From: Diospyros lotus
Lineage: Eukaryota; Streptophyta; Magnoliopsida; Ericales; Ebenaceae
NCBI RefSeq assembly: GCF_014633365.1
Contig: NC_068349.1
Location: 15,266,753 to 15,330,752 of the forward strand
DNA length: 64,000 nucleotides
Direction: 5' to 3'
Below are positions 12,440 through 24,349 of the stretch, piece by piece. The notes beneath the pieces are model-generated. The model did no database searches. It saw only the letters and a program-made list of their open reading frames with translations, and had not been told where the DNA came from. The first letter of the stretch is position 1, and each line of letters opens with the position of its first letter. The position numbers and the translations under genes were made by a program.

Positions 12440-13180
12440 ACAGTATTTCTTAATGTGTCCCTCTTTCCCACAGTGATAGCATTTCCACTTTTGCTAACCC
12501 TTTTTATCTTTCTTCTTACCCTTTTTCCCTAACCCACTAGCATGATCATTATTACCAGTAGAATGCTTTTTCTCATTCTTCCCCTTTACAAAGAGATTGC
12601 TACCAGATTTCTTTGATGTCCCTAGTTCCAGTTCTCTAGCCTTAATGCCTGAAATAACAAGGTCTAGACTAGGTACTATGCCAGTATATCTTAATGCATG
12701 TTTAACAACATCATAATCATCAGGCAATGAATTTAATAGAATCATAGCTTCACTAGAGTCTCCTAATGCTTGATCAGTACCTCTAAGTAATAATGCAAGC
12801 TTAGTAAATTCGTCTATGTTCTCATCCATTGTCTTTGATGCATTCATTTTAAAATTAAATAGCATGCCTTTCAGATATACTAAATTAGGTGCAATAATGA
12901 CAGAAAATAAAGCATCTAGTTTATTCCAAAGTTCTAAGGGAGTGGACATACCATCTACCTTGCAAATCACATTGTCACCCAGGTGGAGGAAGATCAGATT
13001 GAAGGCTTCTTCTCTAATTTCCTCTGTCCTCGCAAGTTGGTCTGCTGACCATTTGCGATCATCTGTCTCAAGTGCTATAAGCACTTTATGATGAGAGAGT
13101 AATACTCTCATCTTTTTCTTCCAGCTTCCATAATCTCCTTTTCCATCAAATATACCAATTTCAAATCGGGTAGAATTCAT
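12440..13180 (-). pseudogene. Gag of the Tork-like copia, with stop before the zinc knuckle
   Basis: Capsid-like Gag starting at the ATG at 13178-13180 (MNSTRFEIGIFDGKGDYGSW...). It contains the UBN2-type gag core (DALFSV, TMDENIDEF, LLNSLPDDYD) and ends at a TAG (12494-12496) after a Lys-rich tract. The same frame continues past the stop into an intact zinc knuckle CYHCGKEGHIKKYC (12440-12481, CX2CX4HX4C), so the TAG is an acquired nonsense mutation. A further stop and a frame change separate the knuckle from the protease. Confidence 0.85.
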
Positions 13181-13360
13181 CTTCGCCTTGCACGAAGGTA
13201 ACTTAGGTGGCTCTAGACTTAGAAAAGAATCAACACAGCACACACCCGCTGAAATAGACTCTCTCAGAGAAACCCTAGATCACCCGCAAGATGAGTAAAC
13301 CCCAGAAATGAAAACTTAATAGATTGAAGTTACAGAAACCCTAAGAGCCGAACTTAACAA

Positions 13361-13373
13361 GGCTCTGATACCA
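13361..13373 (-). other. Primer-binding site, initiator tRNA-Met type
   Basis: Minus strand reads TGGTATCAGAGCC one base inside the 5' LTR, the classic plant LTR-retrotransposon primer site complementary to the 3' end of initiator tRNA-Met. Confidence 0.9.
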
Positions 13374-13374
13374 C

Positions 13375-14165
13375 TGTTGAGAACCCAAGAGAAAACCTTA
13401 GGGTTTTTCTTTGTATTTCAAACACTGATGAAAGAAGAACAAAATTGGAAGCATGAAAAATAAACACAGCACAATAAACAGAAATGAAAAACAGAAATCG
13501 AGACGCGAGAGATTTACCGTGGTTCACCTCAAACCGAGGCTATGTCCACGTTGAGCTCGAGAGAGGAGAGCTCACTGCACTATGAGATGAAAACCCAGAT
13601 TACACCCACATAAACCCTCACAAAACCCTCGATACAAACAATGGTTCGAGAAAACAAAAATGCCAAATAATCACTTAATATAGATTAGAGGCAACCCTAT
13701 CGAACCATATAAAATGAAATCAAGCTATACAGGATTTACAGGGAATGAAGAACAGAGAAACCAAACCAGAACCCCAGCCCCGAAGACGAAAGCCCTTGCC
13801 TTTTCTGCTTCTTCCTCTTTCATGATTTCTTATTGTCAATCTCGTCTCAAAGTTACTGTCTCAACTCACATCCTGAGGGCCAGGATTAAAAGCAATGATG
13901 AAGGGCCCGGATGAACGATCATAAAGTGAGGATGAAAGGCTGGGATTCAGTTGTGCAAGCATGATTGATTATTCCCAACAGAAAATGGCAGACGAGCAGG
14001 AGATGATCAGGCAAAGGAAAGGGCGAGATCAAGCGCCAACTGAAGGCAGCTGATGGTTGCCGCGTGCAGCCATCTAGCAACTGCCAAATGGCAGCGAGCG
14101 GTTGTTGCACGTGGCCTTCCAACTAGCTAAGTGCAACGACACCGTTTGGAGCTTCACAGCCAACA
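13375..14165 (-). repeat. 5' LTR of the Tork-like copia
   Basis: 791 bp partner of 5693-6483, flanked on its inner side by the tRNA-Met primer site. It would drive transcription leftward, antisense to the HD-ZIP IV gene. Differences from the other LTR are almost all C/T or G/A changes, consistent with deamination of methylated cytosines. Confidence 0.95.
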
Positions 14166-14170
14166 ACACT

Positions 14171-15087
14171 ATTAGAATCACCAAGAGAAGTATCACAGAG
14201 CCTTGCCAGCCCATTGGTTTGATTCTCATTGTTACATCCACTTCTTGGCTTCCATATTCACCCTTTCTTGCCAATCTACTCAAAGATGAGCATTGTAGGG
14301 CTCTACAGGTACATAATCATCACCTTCTGAATCCATTCTTTCTTTGTCTCATTTTCTTTTTCGAATCCATTATGTAGCTTTGCATTTGTGTTCGTCATAT
14401 GTGGCAGCTAGATGTTCTTTCAAATGTGACTTCTTTGCAAGAGGTGGTTCACATTGCTAGTGGCTCACATCCAAGAAATTGCATTTCTCTTTTTCGCATT
14501 AATGTAAGTATGCATACATTCCTTTTGAGTCTTTTGTGTATGGGTATTTTTTTCATGTTAAGTTGCTAGTACCACATTGCTACCTATATATATTTGTGTA
14601 GGACACAAGCACAAAATTCATTCTACAAGAGAGCAGCATTAGCGATACCAGCTGTGTAATGGTGTTTTCTACCATCAACATTGACTCTCTCCAACTAGCT
14701 ATGAGTAACCAAGACCAGTCTTGCATTCCTCTACTTCCACTAGGATTCATCATGCATCCCATGGGAGCACTAATTGTAAACGACTACTCTGTCACCAGTG
14801 AAGTCAATGGTGTGCCTAATTTAGATTCTGAAAGCTTGCTAGGACAAGGTTGTTTACTAACTGTTGGGCTACAAGTTTTGGTTAGCACCAACCCAACTAA
14901 AAAGCTTGAGCACTCGGACATTATCGCAATTAGCAAGCCTTTGTGCGACATAGTCCACAAAATTAATACTACTCCTTATAGTGATAGAAGAGGAGATGAT
15001 GGTGCTGGTTATGCTAATAATGGTGGTAATGTGGGCTTTTCTACTGAGCCGGTGGCACAAGATGATCCATCCTTGCAACAAGATTAA
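14171..15087 (+). CDS. 3' portion of the HD-ZIP IV gene: C-terminal conserved region
   Basis: The rest of exon 9 (14171-14308), exon 10 (14408-14503) and exon 11 (14602-15087) stay open in the phase needed to continue the 5' portion. The translation keeps family landmarks: the SWLP motif followed by the LLKDEH segment, VLSNVTSLQEVVHIASG, the NCISLF motif, the LLPLGF block, and a final LTVGLQVLVSTNPT block. The last 40 or so residues are Gly/Asn/Asp-rich and not conserved. No ATG suits independent translation of the whole segment, so it is best read as the separated end of the same gene. Confidence 0.75.
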
Positions 15088-16432
15088 GGTTTTGAATATA
15101 TCCCTAATTACTAAAAAAAAAATCTTCGTCTCTTTTGTCGAGAGAAATTTGATATAAGAATATTTTAATTATTTTTGTTTCAGCTTCTATTTGGAAATTA
15201 TTAAATTAGATATTTAGCTTTTTATGAGGTGAGAAAGTGATCAAAAGATATTCAACATGGATCAAATCTACTTAGATAAGTTAACAAATTTAATTCAGCA
15301 TACTTGTATAGCACATGTAATGTGATTGTTCATTAGACTCTACCATCTAGCACACTTCCTCGAAAAGACAAGATACCACAATATTAATCCTATCCATGTA
15401 ACACAATCAATCTATCCCTTTCGAGATAAAGTATTAAAACATCTCGAGTGGTAGAAATATATTTAAGATAAGCCAACTGATAAAGAAGGAAAGAATAGAT
15501 CCCATGAAATAGGAATCACCCTAAAGGTAGAGTAAAACTATAACTTCAAAAATTAAGGTCACGATAGAAAAAAACATGTGAATCACATGGAAACAACACT
15601 TTTAGCAAGTCATTTGTCACTTTGGGGGTTATTCGTCATCCTAAGACTCATACGTCGCCCTAAGAGTCATTCCCACAACTCTTCCAAACTCCCATATAAC
15701 ATCATAAGAGCCACAACCCTTATGCCATCTTGAGAGACACAAGTCCTCTTGAGACTTCCTTGCTACCAAGACACACTCCCATCACTAAGTCACGTGAAAA
15801 TGGGTCACACGCATAGTTCAACAATATGGTTTCCCACAAAAAAAAATAGTTGTAATCAGGCAATGACATAAGCATTTTACGTATGTATCAGTAAGCAACA
15901 CATAGAATAGGGACATCACAAGTTCTATCTATTTTTTCGAGAAAGAGAATATCTCTTGGAAAGCATATGAAAGGAGTAGATAAACTAAAGAGAATCAATA
16001 GAGAATGATTTCACATATATGTAGATATAATGCTCCCCTTAAGTATAATCAACATTTACACGAGGAAAACACTTAACTATTTGCCTTTTTACATCAAGCC
16101 TTAATAATAGAGTATAATATGAAAGTAAAATCTTTTCTACTAAAAAAAGAGAAACTTGCATTGAGTAGGTATTCAAAAATGACAACTTCAAAGAACAATT
16201 CAAGCATATAGAAAAGTTGGCTTGCTTTTATTTCATTAGCAATTTACACTCAAGATACATGTCATACTTATAATTGCACTTTCACTCAAATTTTCACACA
16301 TCCAAACAATTTACATATTCAAACATTAGAATTAATCAACGAGTTTTCATTCAAAGTTTGCAAGACAACTCAAGCAAGATGAATTGATTGAAAACCTAAA
16401 AATATTGTTTCAATGTTTCTTTGATTGAAACA
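15088..16432. other. No gene seen: 3' flank of the HD-ZIP IV gene
   Basis: AT-rich non-coding sequence with short poly-A tracts just after the stop codon. No clear AATAAA is seen close to the end of the gene. No domain, terminal repeat or duplication was recognised. It may hold an old, eroded insertion. Confidence 0.4.
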
Positions 16433-19400
16433 TGTTGTTGCCAAAATACAACAATTAGAAGCTTTAGGAGTGGGAGGCCTATGGATGCCGATAGTCTCGG
16501 GATTTGACTGATGCTTGGTTATTGAAATAGGTTAGGCTTCCGCAAGAATGCTTTCAAAGAGGCCTTCCGAGGATTCCTCCCAAAGGTTCCTTCCATACGG
16601 GTGTGGATTTTTTCATCGGGAAAGTCTTGTGATCTGGAGTGCTTCTGAAGGATTCTGTAAGGGCCCACTCTCGAATATTCCCGCTAGCATAGAATATTCG
16701 AAAGGAGGTCATCACAGAGATGATATAGAATAAACCATAATTAAACAAACAATTCATTTCATTCACCAGCAGCGGAAACTAAGTTTAAGTTCAATTACAC
16801 TTCCAATAGCTCAAGAGTTCGGGCTCAATGGCCATACAAAATAGATAAGAGACTCTAATGTTAACTAACAAAATAAGAATCATTTCATCTCAAGCCTCAC
16901 CAAAATGTTAAATAGGATCTTCAAGTTAGGACGCGTCCCCGTACACCACTATCCTTAGGCCTTAGTCCCACTGGACTCACCCCCAATAATAGCTTTCTCT
17001 TTACTTGGAATGGCAAAGAAGATCAAGTGAGTCACAAGGCCCAGCAAGTTCTAGGACAATAAACAATGATCATGAACCAAGAATAAGGTGACACCAAAAG
17101 AGAGTACTCCAGAACTTGACTGATGTATACAAGTATCACAATTTAAGACTTGATCAATTTCAAGTTAAATGTATCATGCCACCATGTACTATTATGCATA
17201 TGTGCATATAAATTTAATATCAGTAACAAATCTCATAGGCTCGCAAGCCATAAATCAACACATGCCAAAGTTTATCACATAAATAATACCTCACAATAAA
17301 TATGGAGTTAACTTGCCGGGCTATGGCCACCTCGTCCCATGCCAGGTGCTTTAGGGTACCCCTTACCCTCCGTGCAAAATATTAGGTGCGTAAAGATAAA
17401 TAATATTATGCCTCATAATATGATCATACTGAATGTGTATGAAACATGTCATGCATTCACTTCCACATAAATATAAACATCATGAATTTCATCTCACAAG
17501 CTGTTGCCATACTTATATATATATATATTTTATGCCCATCTCACAATACTGGATAGTTTTTCACTCATATCAAGTGTTATTTGATCAAATGAAAACCAAA
17601 TTATTCTCATTCTTATATATATATGAAGATCTTCAAAGTCATTTAAAGAATCTCCTAAAGTGAATTCCAAAAATTGGCCTTGAAATTGCTAGTCGAAATA
17701 AACCTAGAATTTTTCTAAGGCTAAGGACCAACTAGAACATTTTTGAAAATGTCTTCAATTTGAAAAACTAACTCTTGGTATTTTGATAACTAGCATTAAT
17801 TGTTGTAAAAATTATTTTTTAATGAATTTTTCAAGAAACGCAAACTATGTATTTCGATGGTGGTAAAATTGCAAATTCGTGAATTCGTGAATTTGCGCCA
17901 AGAGCACGAGGTCAGGCACGCGGCAAGAGCTCGCGGCCAAGAGCTTGAGAGAATGAGCTCACGCAAAAGACAAGCGGGAAGAGCTTGCTGGAACATCAAT
18001 GAAGCTGAACGTGTATATATATATATATAACTGGGTTTGCAGAACAGAGCAGGGGCATTCGAACGATTCTTTAAGCATGAGTATATGGTGGATTGGCTAG
18101 GCAGGGCATGGCTCGAATAAGCTTTACAAATTAATGAGTGGTATCAGCTTGTTACGCATGTATATATATATGTATTTATAAGTGGGTCTCATATATAGGT
18201 GAACAGTATATATATTTTCAGTTGAGGCTTTTGCTATTTGCGCAAGACCTCCAAATACCTTAATAAAATCATTCAATTGTGACTTACCATTTTACATTCA
18301 GACTCAACACTTATATATATATAAGAGGCATTTGGATGGACAAGGAACATTCATCTATGGGAGAGAGCTTCCAAATATGATGCAACATGTACATATATAA
18401 ATGCCTGAACAGAGAGCAACGAGCTAAGCAAAACCCCGTTGTAAGCAAGAAGAAAAGCCATTCACTGATCAAATATTAGGGTGAATCAAACCCCGCTTGA
18501 GACATTAAATGGTCTTCATAGTAACTAGGGAATTTACACACAAAATAGACACAGTGGAAAACACTAACAGCGAGGTGACACAATAAGTAACAGTTTGCAA
18601 ATCAAGGAAGCTTGCAGTGTAATATAGAATATATCTAAGAGAGATCTTGCACTGAAAGATAACGTGGAAGAGCAAGAGAACTTGCCTATTGAGAATGCAA
18701 AAATCAGAGAGAAGTTCCACTCACGCACAGGAAGTAAACAACAGCAGCAAACAGAAATGAGGGAATAGGATGGAGAAGGTGAAGAAGAAGAAGAAGAAGA
18801 ACACGGAGAGGGACTAAAGAAGCAATGGAACATTGCATTCAAAAAGAAGGGATACACCTTGTACTGAAATAGGATATTTGCGTACAGAGGCTGCTGGGAA
18901 AAAGGAGTACGTACAGGTCTGCATGCCAGCTCCAGAATTTACTGAAATGACCCTATTTTCATATTACAAACAAAAATATCCAGGGGCTTGATTGACAAAT
19001 GCTACTTAATTTATTTTCTTTTCCCCATTTTCTTATTACACCATCAAACCCACTATTTCAAAATTATTTCTCACCATGGGCCTAAGCCCAAATCACACGT
19101 ATCACATATACATATTTTCCAAGCCCACTAGGCTTAATTTTCTACTTGGGTTAGACATCTCATTAACTATTTAATTGAGGCCCTTTCACTTAATTTCTAA
19201 TTCCATGCACCATAAAATAAAATTATGCAATCTAAAATTATTTATGTGTCACCAAGGAAATTTATCATTAAGCATTAAAAAAAATACCTAGACTTACATT
19301 TTAATTGCTATTACCCTGATGTCAAGTATTAAAACACCTAGACCCACTTTAGGGTTGTTACAGATTCCTTCCGAAGGAAGTTAGGATGCTTAGGATGCCT

Positions 19401-20060
19401 TCTTTCCAAAAGAACGAGCAAGGTCTTCCTTAGAGGTCTTGATCTTCTCGAGGGTCCAATATCTTTTGATGTGAGGTGCTTTCAAAGGATTCTTTCAGAA
19501 AGAGTCTTCTGAGAGGCTGGTGTTTTCGAAGGGAATAGTGGTCCCCTCCGAAGGAACTTGACTTCCAAGGAGGAGGATTCTCTTCGCGAGCTATCCCTCT
19601 GAAGGAATAGGTGTGGTAATTCTCGAGGAACTGTATACGGCAAACAAAAGTTAAAAGGCTCACGGGATTTTCCTCCTGCGAAGACCCTCTGATGCTTAAG
19701 TCAGTGACGTTCAAAAAATAGTCTTATAAAAAGGAAAGAAGGCTAAATTTTTGAAGAAAAATGAAAGTGGTATACCGATGTCTGGATCCCTTTTTGAGAA
19801 TTGTAGCTGGGCTTTTATAAGGGTCAAGCATCGAGGATGGTCATTAGTGGACACATGTCACTGATCCTGAGAGACATGTGTCTCTCGAGAAAAGTCCCTT
19901 CCAAAGCCTCATTCTGAAGGAAACGAGAAGCATTTTTCCGAAGCCTCCTTCCCTAACTTCCTTCCGAAGGTAGCTTCCGAAACTTCCTTCCGAAAGACTC
20001 TACTCTAGCAGCTTCTAGTCTTCCCTGCAATGCTTGGTCTTTCTTCCTTCCGATTATTGG
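16433..20060 (-). mobile_element. CTTCCGAAGG-rich LTR, interrupted and truncated
   Basis: Begins TGTTGTTGCCAAAATACAAC, the same start as the solo LTR at 24846, and shares its CTTCCGAAGG-type motifs (16547-16590 and 19366-20050). On the minus strand a TATA box (TATAAAAG, 19812-19819) is present. It is split by the gypsy solo LTR 16656-19362 and loses its last ten or so bases at 20060, where another LTR starts. Real length without the insertion is about 0.9 kb. Confidence 0.75.
16656..19362 (-). mobile_element. Gypsy-type solo LTR, 2.7 kb
   Basis: TGTAAGGGCCCACTCTCG...GGGTTGTTACA with the duplication GATTC at 16651-16655 and 19363-19367. It is the same family as 48667-51579: both share CCCGCTAGCATAG and CGAAAGGAGGTCATCACA near the start and CACCTAGACCCACT near the end. 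Minus orientation is inferred from TGTAACAACCC on that strand and from a degenerate leader hairpin near 17028. There is no coding region; open frames inside, such as 18564-18857, are low-complexity Ser/Cys tracts over a (GAA)n repeat. Confidence 0.88.
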
Positions 20061-21056
20061 TGTAATACTAGAGAATTTGCAAAGGGCTCAAGAGTAATTT
20101 ATCTTGGGGCGAAAATGAAATTTTTAGAAGATTAGGCTATAATGTAATTTTTGGTACAATTGTGAGTGACCGAATTGACTACAGGGGATGCCCTAGAGCC
20201 GAGATGTCTAATTAAAATGATATGGTATTGACGAGCATCTTGAGGTATGATTTATGGCACTGACAAAAATCATAATAGAAACAAGTTTCTATACAGCTAA
20301 AATATAACTATGATTTAGGCTAAAAAATTGAATTGTAGTAGAAGACTTTCGAAAAGTCAACAAAACCCCAAGGAGGTTCATATTTAGTATGTAGAACAAC
20401 CGTTCAGTAGTTTTGGAAAAAAACAAAAGGGTTTACGATCAAAATGTAGATTCTGGCCTAAGTATAATTTCATAATTTTGCCTGAGGGATGTTGAAATGG
20501 CATTTTTTCGGAATCTTCAGAGATACAATGGAAAGTATAGAACTTGTGGGTCGTAATGGCACTATTGGGAAGCTCGGGGGTTTCAAAGAAAGGCCCAAAG
20601 TGCAAAATGGAAAGAGACTGGGTCAAAGTGAAATTTTGCAAAGGAAAATCTGCCATGGCCGACCAAGCTTCCACTAGCACCTCCCATTATCGAATTCGGT
20701 GGTGAAAGACTCAAGGGAATGGGCAAAGGGGCCTCAAGGCTAGGCCTAGGCTGAGAATCGGTCGTGTTGTGAACGAAAATGGCCAAATTTCGACCGAAAG
20801 TGGCCAGAACTATAGGCCACTATAATCGGCTTTTGAGGGCTTTAATCAAGGGTTTTGGACTAATCTGGGTAGGTAGAAGCCTTAAGGAGGTTGGATTTAC
20901 CAGGTACGAGCATTTGGATGCTCGAAATCGCCTATAAATAGAGGTTTTTAAAGATGGCCAAGAGAAGGCAAAAATTAAACTCTCAGATCTGAGAGTTCAA
21001 GGCAAAATTGAGGGAAATGGATAAAGGGATTTTGTTCCCCATGTCCAAAGGGTCAA
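20061..21056 (+). mobile_element. Gypsy-type LTR fragment, plus orientation
   Basis: Starts TGTAATACTAGAGAATTTGC. The first 850 bp are an inverted copy of 199-1044, and the head also matches 35884. A TATA box (TATAAATA, 20933-20940) followed by AGAGG marks the likely U3/R border. It is truncated at about 21056, where partial copia sequence begins. Confidence 0.6.
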
Positions 21057-22638
21057 ATTTTTAGGCACCCATACTTTTTTAACTAATTTTCTTTTATATG
21101 GGCATGAGTAGGCTTTATGACCTTCTTCATAACAACAAAAGCATGTACCAAAGAATAATGATTTTTCTTTAGATTTTTGCCAAAATGTATTTCTGTAGAT
21201 CTTTTGGTTAGGATTATAAAAATTATTTTTCTTTGTTTTATTATCCTTTTTTTTTTATTTTTGACAAAATTTATTTTCTCTTTTACTTGATTTTTCAAAC
21301 TTTCATTTTTTTTTTTCGAGACTTTCATTTTTTAATATTAGAGAAACACTTTCTATTTCAAAGTTTTTGATTTTTATTTTCATAGCATCATTTTCTTTTC
21401 TTAAAGAAGTCATTTCATTTTTTAAAGTGGAATTTTTTGTAGAAACTTTTTCAAGTTTATCAAAAACATCATAAAATGAATCAAGGAGTTGTTCATATGT
21501 TAAATCTAAAGAAGAAGAGTTTGGTTTTACCTCATCCTCAAGAGCCATGAGAACTACACTTGCAATCTCATCTTGAGCTTCATCATCTTGCTCACTTTCT
21601 TCACTGTCGCGCCATGTCACCACCATTGCCTTCTTCTTTGATTTCTTGAGCAATAGACATTTGGGTTTGATATTCCCACGTTTCTTGCACTCATAGGAAA
21701 TAATCGACTCTTTCTTTTGAGACTCCTCCATTTTCTTTTGAGGCTTCTTTTTGAGGAACTTCCTCTTCATCAACATGTTGTATCTTCTTGTGATGAGGGC
21801 AAGCTCATCATCCTCATCACTGTCATCCCTTTCATCTTGCTCTTCAATGGATTTCGACGCAATAGTTCTTTTCTTTTTGATGTTGTTGCTCTCATATCTC
21901 ACTTCTTTGAGCTCCATCTCATAGGTAATGAGAGATCCCATTAGCTCATCAAGGGCAAAAGTCTTGAGATTTTTTGACTCTTGAATGGCAGTGACTTTGG
22001 GTTTCCATTCCTTTGGCAAACACTTTAGGATATTTCTAAGAATTTCATGATTAGGATAAGTTTTTCCAAAAGATTTAAGATTATTAATAATATCATTAAA
22101 TTTAGTCAACATTTCAAAAATAGACTCATCAGATTTCATCTTAAAAAGTTCATAACTATGAACAAGCATGCCAATCCTAGTTTCCTTAACTTGATCAGTC
22201 CTCTCATGTGTTACTTGTAACATATCCCATATTTCTTTAGTTGTGTCACAACCTAAGATTCTATTAAATTCAGTGGGTGAAAGTGCATAGTATAAAAGAT
22301 TTATATCTTTAGCATTACTTTGTGCCTTCTTAATATCATCTTCATTATATTCTTCCTCAGGTTTTGGAACTACTTCCCCTTCTTCTATTTTGGTAGGCAT
22401 TTCTATACCTTTAGTTATGGATTTCCATGAATCATAATCATTAACTTGAACATAAATTTTCATTCTAGCTTTCCAATAGGTATAGTTTGTGCCATGAAAG
22501 AAATGAGGTCTATTTGTGGACTGACATTCGGCTGTACCATTACCAATAATGGCTGTTATAGTAAAATATAAAAGATAAAGATCACAAGAAAGAGTAATAG
22601 ATAACTAGAGTAGATTATATACCTGCTCTGATACCAAT
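21057..22638 (-). mobile_element. Partial internal region of copia B, sharing an LTR with copia C
   Basis: Matches 29526-31078 of copia C closely and includes the primer site (plus strand CCTGCTCTGATACCA, 22622-22636) next to the LTR at 22639. Only gag and the first bases beyond it remain; homology stops at about 21057 with no LTR on that side. The layout, internal region B followed by a shared LTR and internal region C, points to recombination between copies and not to a fresh insertion. Confidence 0.82.
21303..22555 (-). pseudogene. Gag of copia B, decayed
   Basis: UBN2-type Gag with NRPHFFHGTNYTYWKARM, CDTTKEIWDMLQVTHE, RIGMLVHSYELFKM and a Lys-rich C-terminal coiled segment. The initiator ATG seen in copia C is changed here, leaving an internal Met at 22463. 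The zinc knuckle is destroyed: SYECKKRGNIKPKC lacks the first Cys and the His of the CX2CX4HX4C array seen in copia C. The last segment after the knuckle is rich in Lys, Glu and Asn and matches copia C to about 21083, with one frame break near 21303. Confidence 0.8.
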
Positions 22639-23925
22639 TGTTGCCCATAAAACTACCCAAAAGAGGGGTGAATTGGGTTTTTCAAAGAAATTAATAATTT
22701 TAGCTCTTTTGAAAAGTCTTAAATTTGTGATCTTAATATATGATAATTGCAGTAGGATTGAAATCAATAAAATTACACAAACACATAGAACAAGAGAAAT
22801 TTATAGAGTTTCAGCTCTAAAGAGCCTAATCCTCTCTCTCAAAACTTAACTTAAGACTCTCAAGACTTAACTTGAGGTTCTACTAAGGAGAATCAACCCT
22901 AGCTTTTAATTGGAGCTAGAACCAACATATAATCCCTTGCCTAAGCAAGAACCACTAGCACGCTACTAGCAAATACAATCTCCTCACACAACAAGTAAGT
23001 AAAAATAACAAACTTACAACCAGAGACAATTACAAACAAGTCACAAACGGTTGAGAATTCAATCAACTAGCACATTTCTAGCACTTTGAACTTTCTCACT
23101 CTTATTTGAATGCTCTATCAAGTTTGTTCTATCTTGACTCTCCATACTTATCTTAAATATATACATCTTCCAAACACACTAGTCAATAAGAAAAAAGGTT
23201 AATATGAAATTTGAAATTCAAAAAATGTTTAGGCTTTCTCAAACAATAAGAAAACTTGTCTCATCTTTAATTCAAAATAAATTTACTTTTTGCATGAGAA
23301 ATTAAGATTTGAAAATTTAAATATAAGCTTTTGAGACATAAATGATTAAAATAAGAAAATATGTCTAAAAGTAATTCTCCTTTAATTCAAAATAAATTTA
23401 CTTTTTACATGAGTAAAAGAAAACATGTCTAAAAATATTTTTTTTTTAATTCAAAATTTGAAAATTCAAATGTAAGCTTTTGAGACATAAATGATTAAAA
23501 CAAGAAAACATGTCTAAAAATAATTATCTTTTAATTCAAAATAAGTTTACTTTTTTGATGAGTAAGAGAAAATATGTTTAAAACTAATTTTCTTTAATTC
23601 AAAATAAATTTACTTTTTGTATGAGAAAGAAAAAACATGTTTAAAAATAATTCTCCGTTAATTCAAAATAAATTTACTTTTTGCATAAATAAGAAATGGA
23701 TTTATCAAGAAATGAAAATTCAAACATAAACTTTTGAGACATAAATGATCAAAATAAGGAAACATGTCTAAATACAATCCATCTTTAATTCAAAATAAAT
23801 TTACTATTTGTACCCACTTTTAATTCAAAATAAATTGACTTTTTGTATGAGAAAGAAATACATTTATATGATAAAAATATTTTTATTATCATTAAAATTG
23901 TATTTACTTACCCTTGAGGTTAACA
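22639..23925 (-). repeat. LTR shared by copia C (3' LTR) and copia B (5' LTR)
   Basis: TGTTGCCCATAAAAC...GAGGTTAACA. On the left it adjoins a primer site (copia B), on the right a polypurine tract (copia C), so it serves as 5' LTR for one and 3' LTR for the other. It contains several near-repeats built on TTTAATTCAAAATAAATTTA followed by CTTTTTGCATGAG. Confidence 0.88.
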
Positions 23926-24349
23926 ATCTCCCATTTTTAATGATGACAAAAATTTTATGTTTTACCATATATAAACATAATTGTCCCTAAGGATATGCTC
24001 CATCTAATTTTATGCATAAAAAAAATTTGATAAAAAAGTTAACTAATAAAATATTTTCTATAAAAGAACATATTAAACTTATCAAATATAAGATAATTAT
24101 ATTCATTTTGCATAAGACAGACAAATATGGGAGTACATAAGATCAAGACAAAAAATACAACATGAGGTGTTTTCTCCCCTTTTTTGTCATAATCAAACTA
24201 AGATATACTCATGAGTTGGTCCTCAACTCGAGTAATCCACCCTCGAATTACCTATGCTTCGGTCGACTGAAGATGTATAGCGAAGTAGGGAAAATAAACT
24301 TAAGATAGCTAAACACATATATAGATGATAATAATCTTGAAGAACCGTA

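Larger units (their letters stand above)
5693..14165 (-). mobile_element. Ty1/copia retrotransposon (Tork/TNT1-like), full length but decayed
   Basis: A complete element in minus orientation: 791 bp LTRs at 5693-6483 and 13375-14165, TG...CA ends, and a 5 bp target duplication ACACT at 5688-5692 and 14166-14170. The minus-strand primer site TGGTATCAGAGCC (13361-13373) matches initiator tRNA-Met, and a purine-rich tract (6484-6494) borders the 3' LTR. Order on the minus strand is gag, protease, integrase, reverse transcriptase, RNase H, which defines copia. By eye the two LTRs differ at about 34 positions (about 4%), nearly all transitions, so the insertion is not very recent. Stop codons and active-site changes make it non-autonomous. 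A gypsy solo LTR (7712-10276) is nested in the reverse transcriptase. Confidence 0.95.
2015..15087 (+). pseudogene. HD-ZIP class IV transcription factor gene disrupted by a copia element
   Basis: Homeodomain-leucine zipper IV protein; the family acts in the nucleus and controls epidermal cell fate. Exons: 2015-2143, 2239-2408, 2498-2615, 2784-2954, 3447-3914, 4347-4448, 4902-5114, 5212-5380, 5562-5692 plus 14171-14308, 14408-14503, 14602-15087. All introns are GT-AG and the phases join without error, giving about 796 residues, a normal length. Domains: acidic N-terminus; homeodomain about residues 81-139 with [10 protein letters not shown]; zipper-loop-zipper 140-196 with a CxxC at 173/176; START about 229-503; conserved C-terminal region to about 760. 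The copia at 5693-14165 splits exon 9 after residue 557, and the LTR supplies TGT TGA in frame. Without that insertion and one copy of the ACACT duplication the frame is open to the TAA at 15085. The closest paralogue cannot be named. Two Arg-to-Cys changes in the homeodomain arm hint at relaxed constraint. Confidence 0.88.

Noticed and set aside
18564..18857. Ser/Cys-rich 97-codon frame
   Set aside because: It covers a (GAA)n repeat inside a solo LTR.
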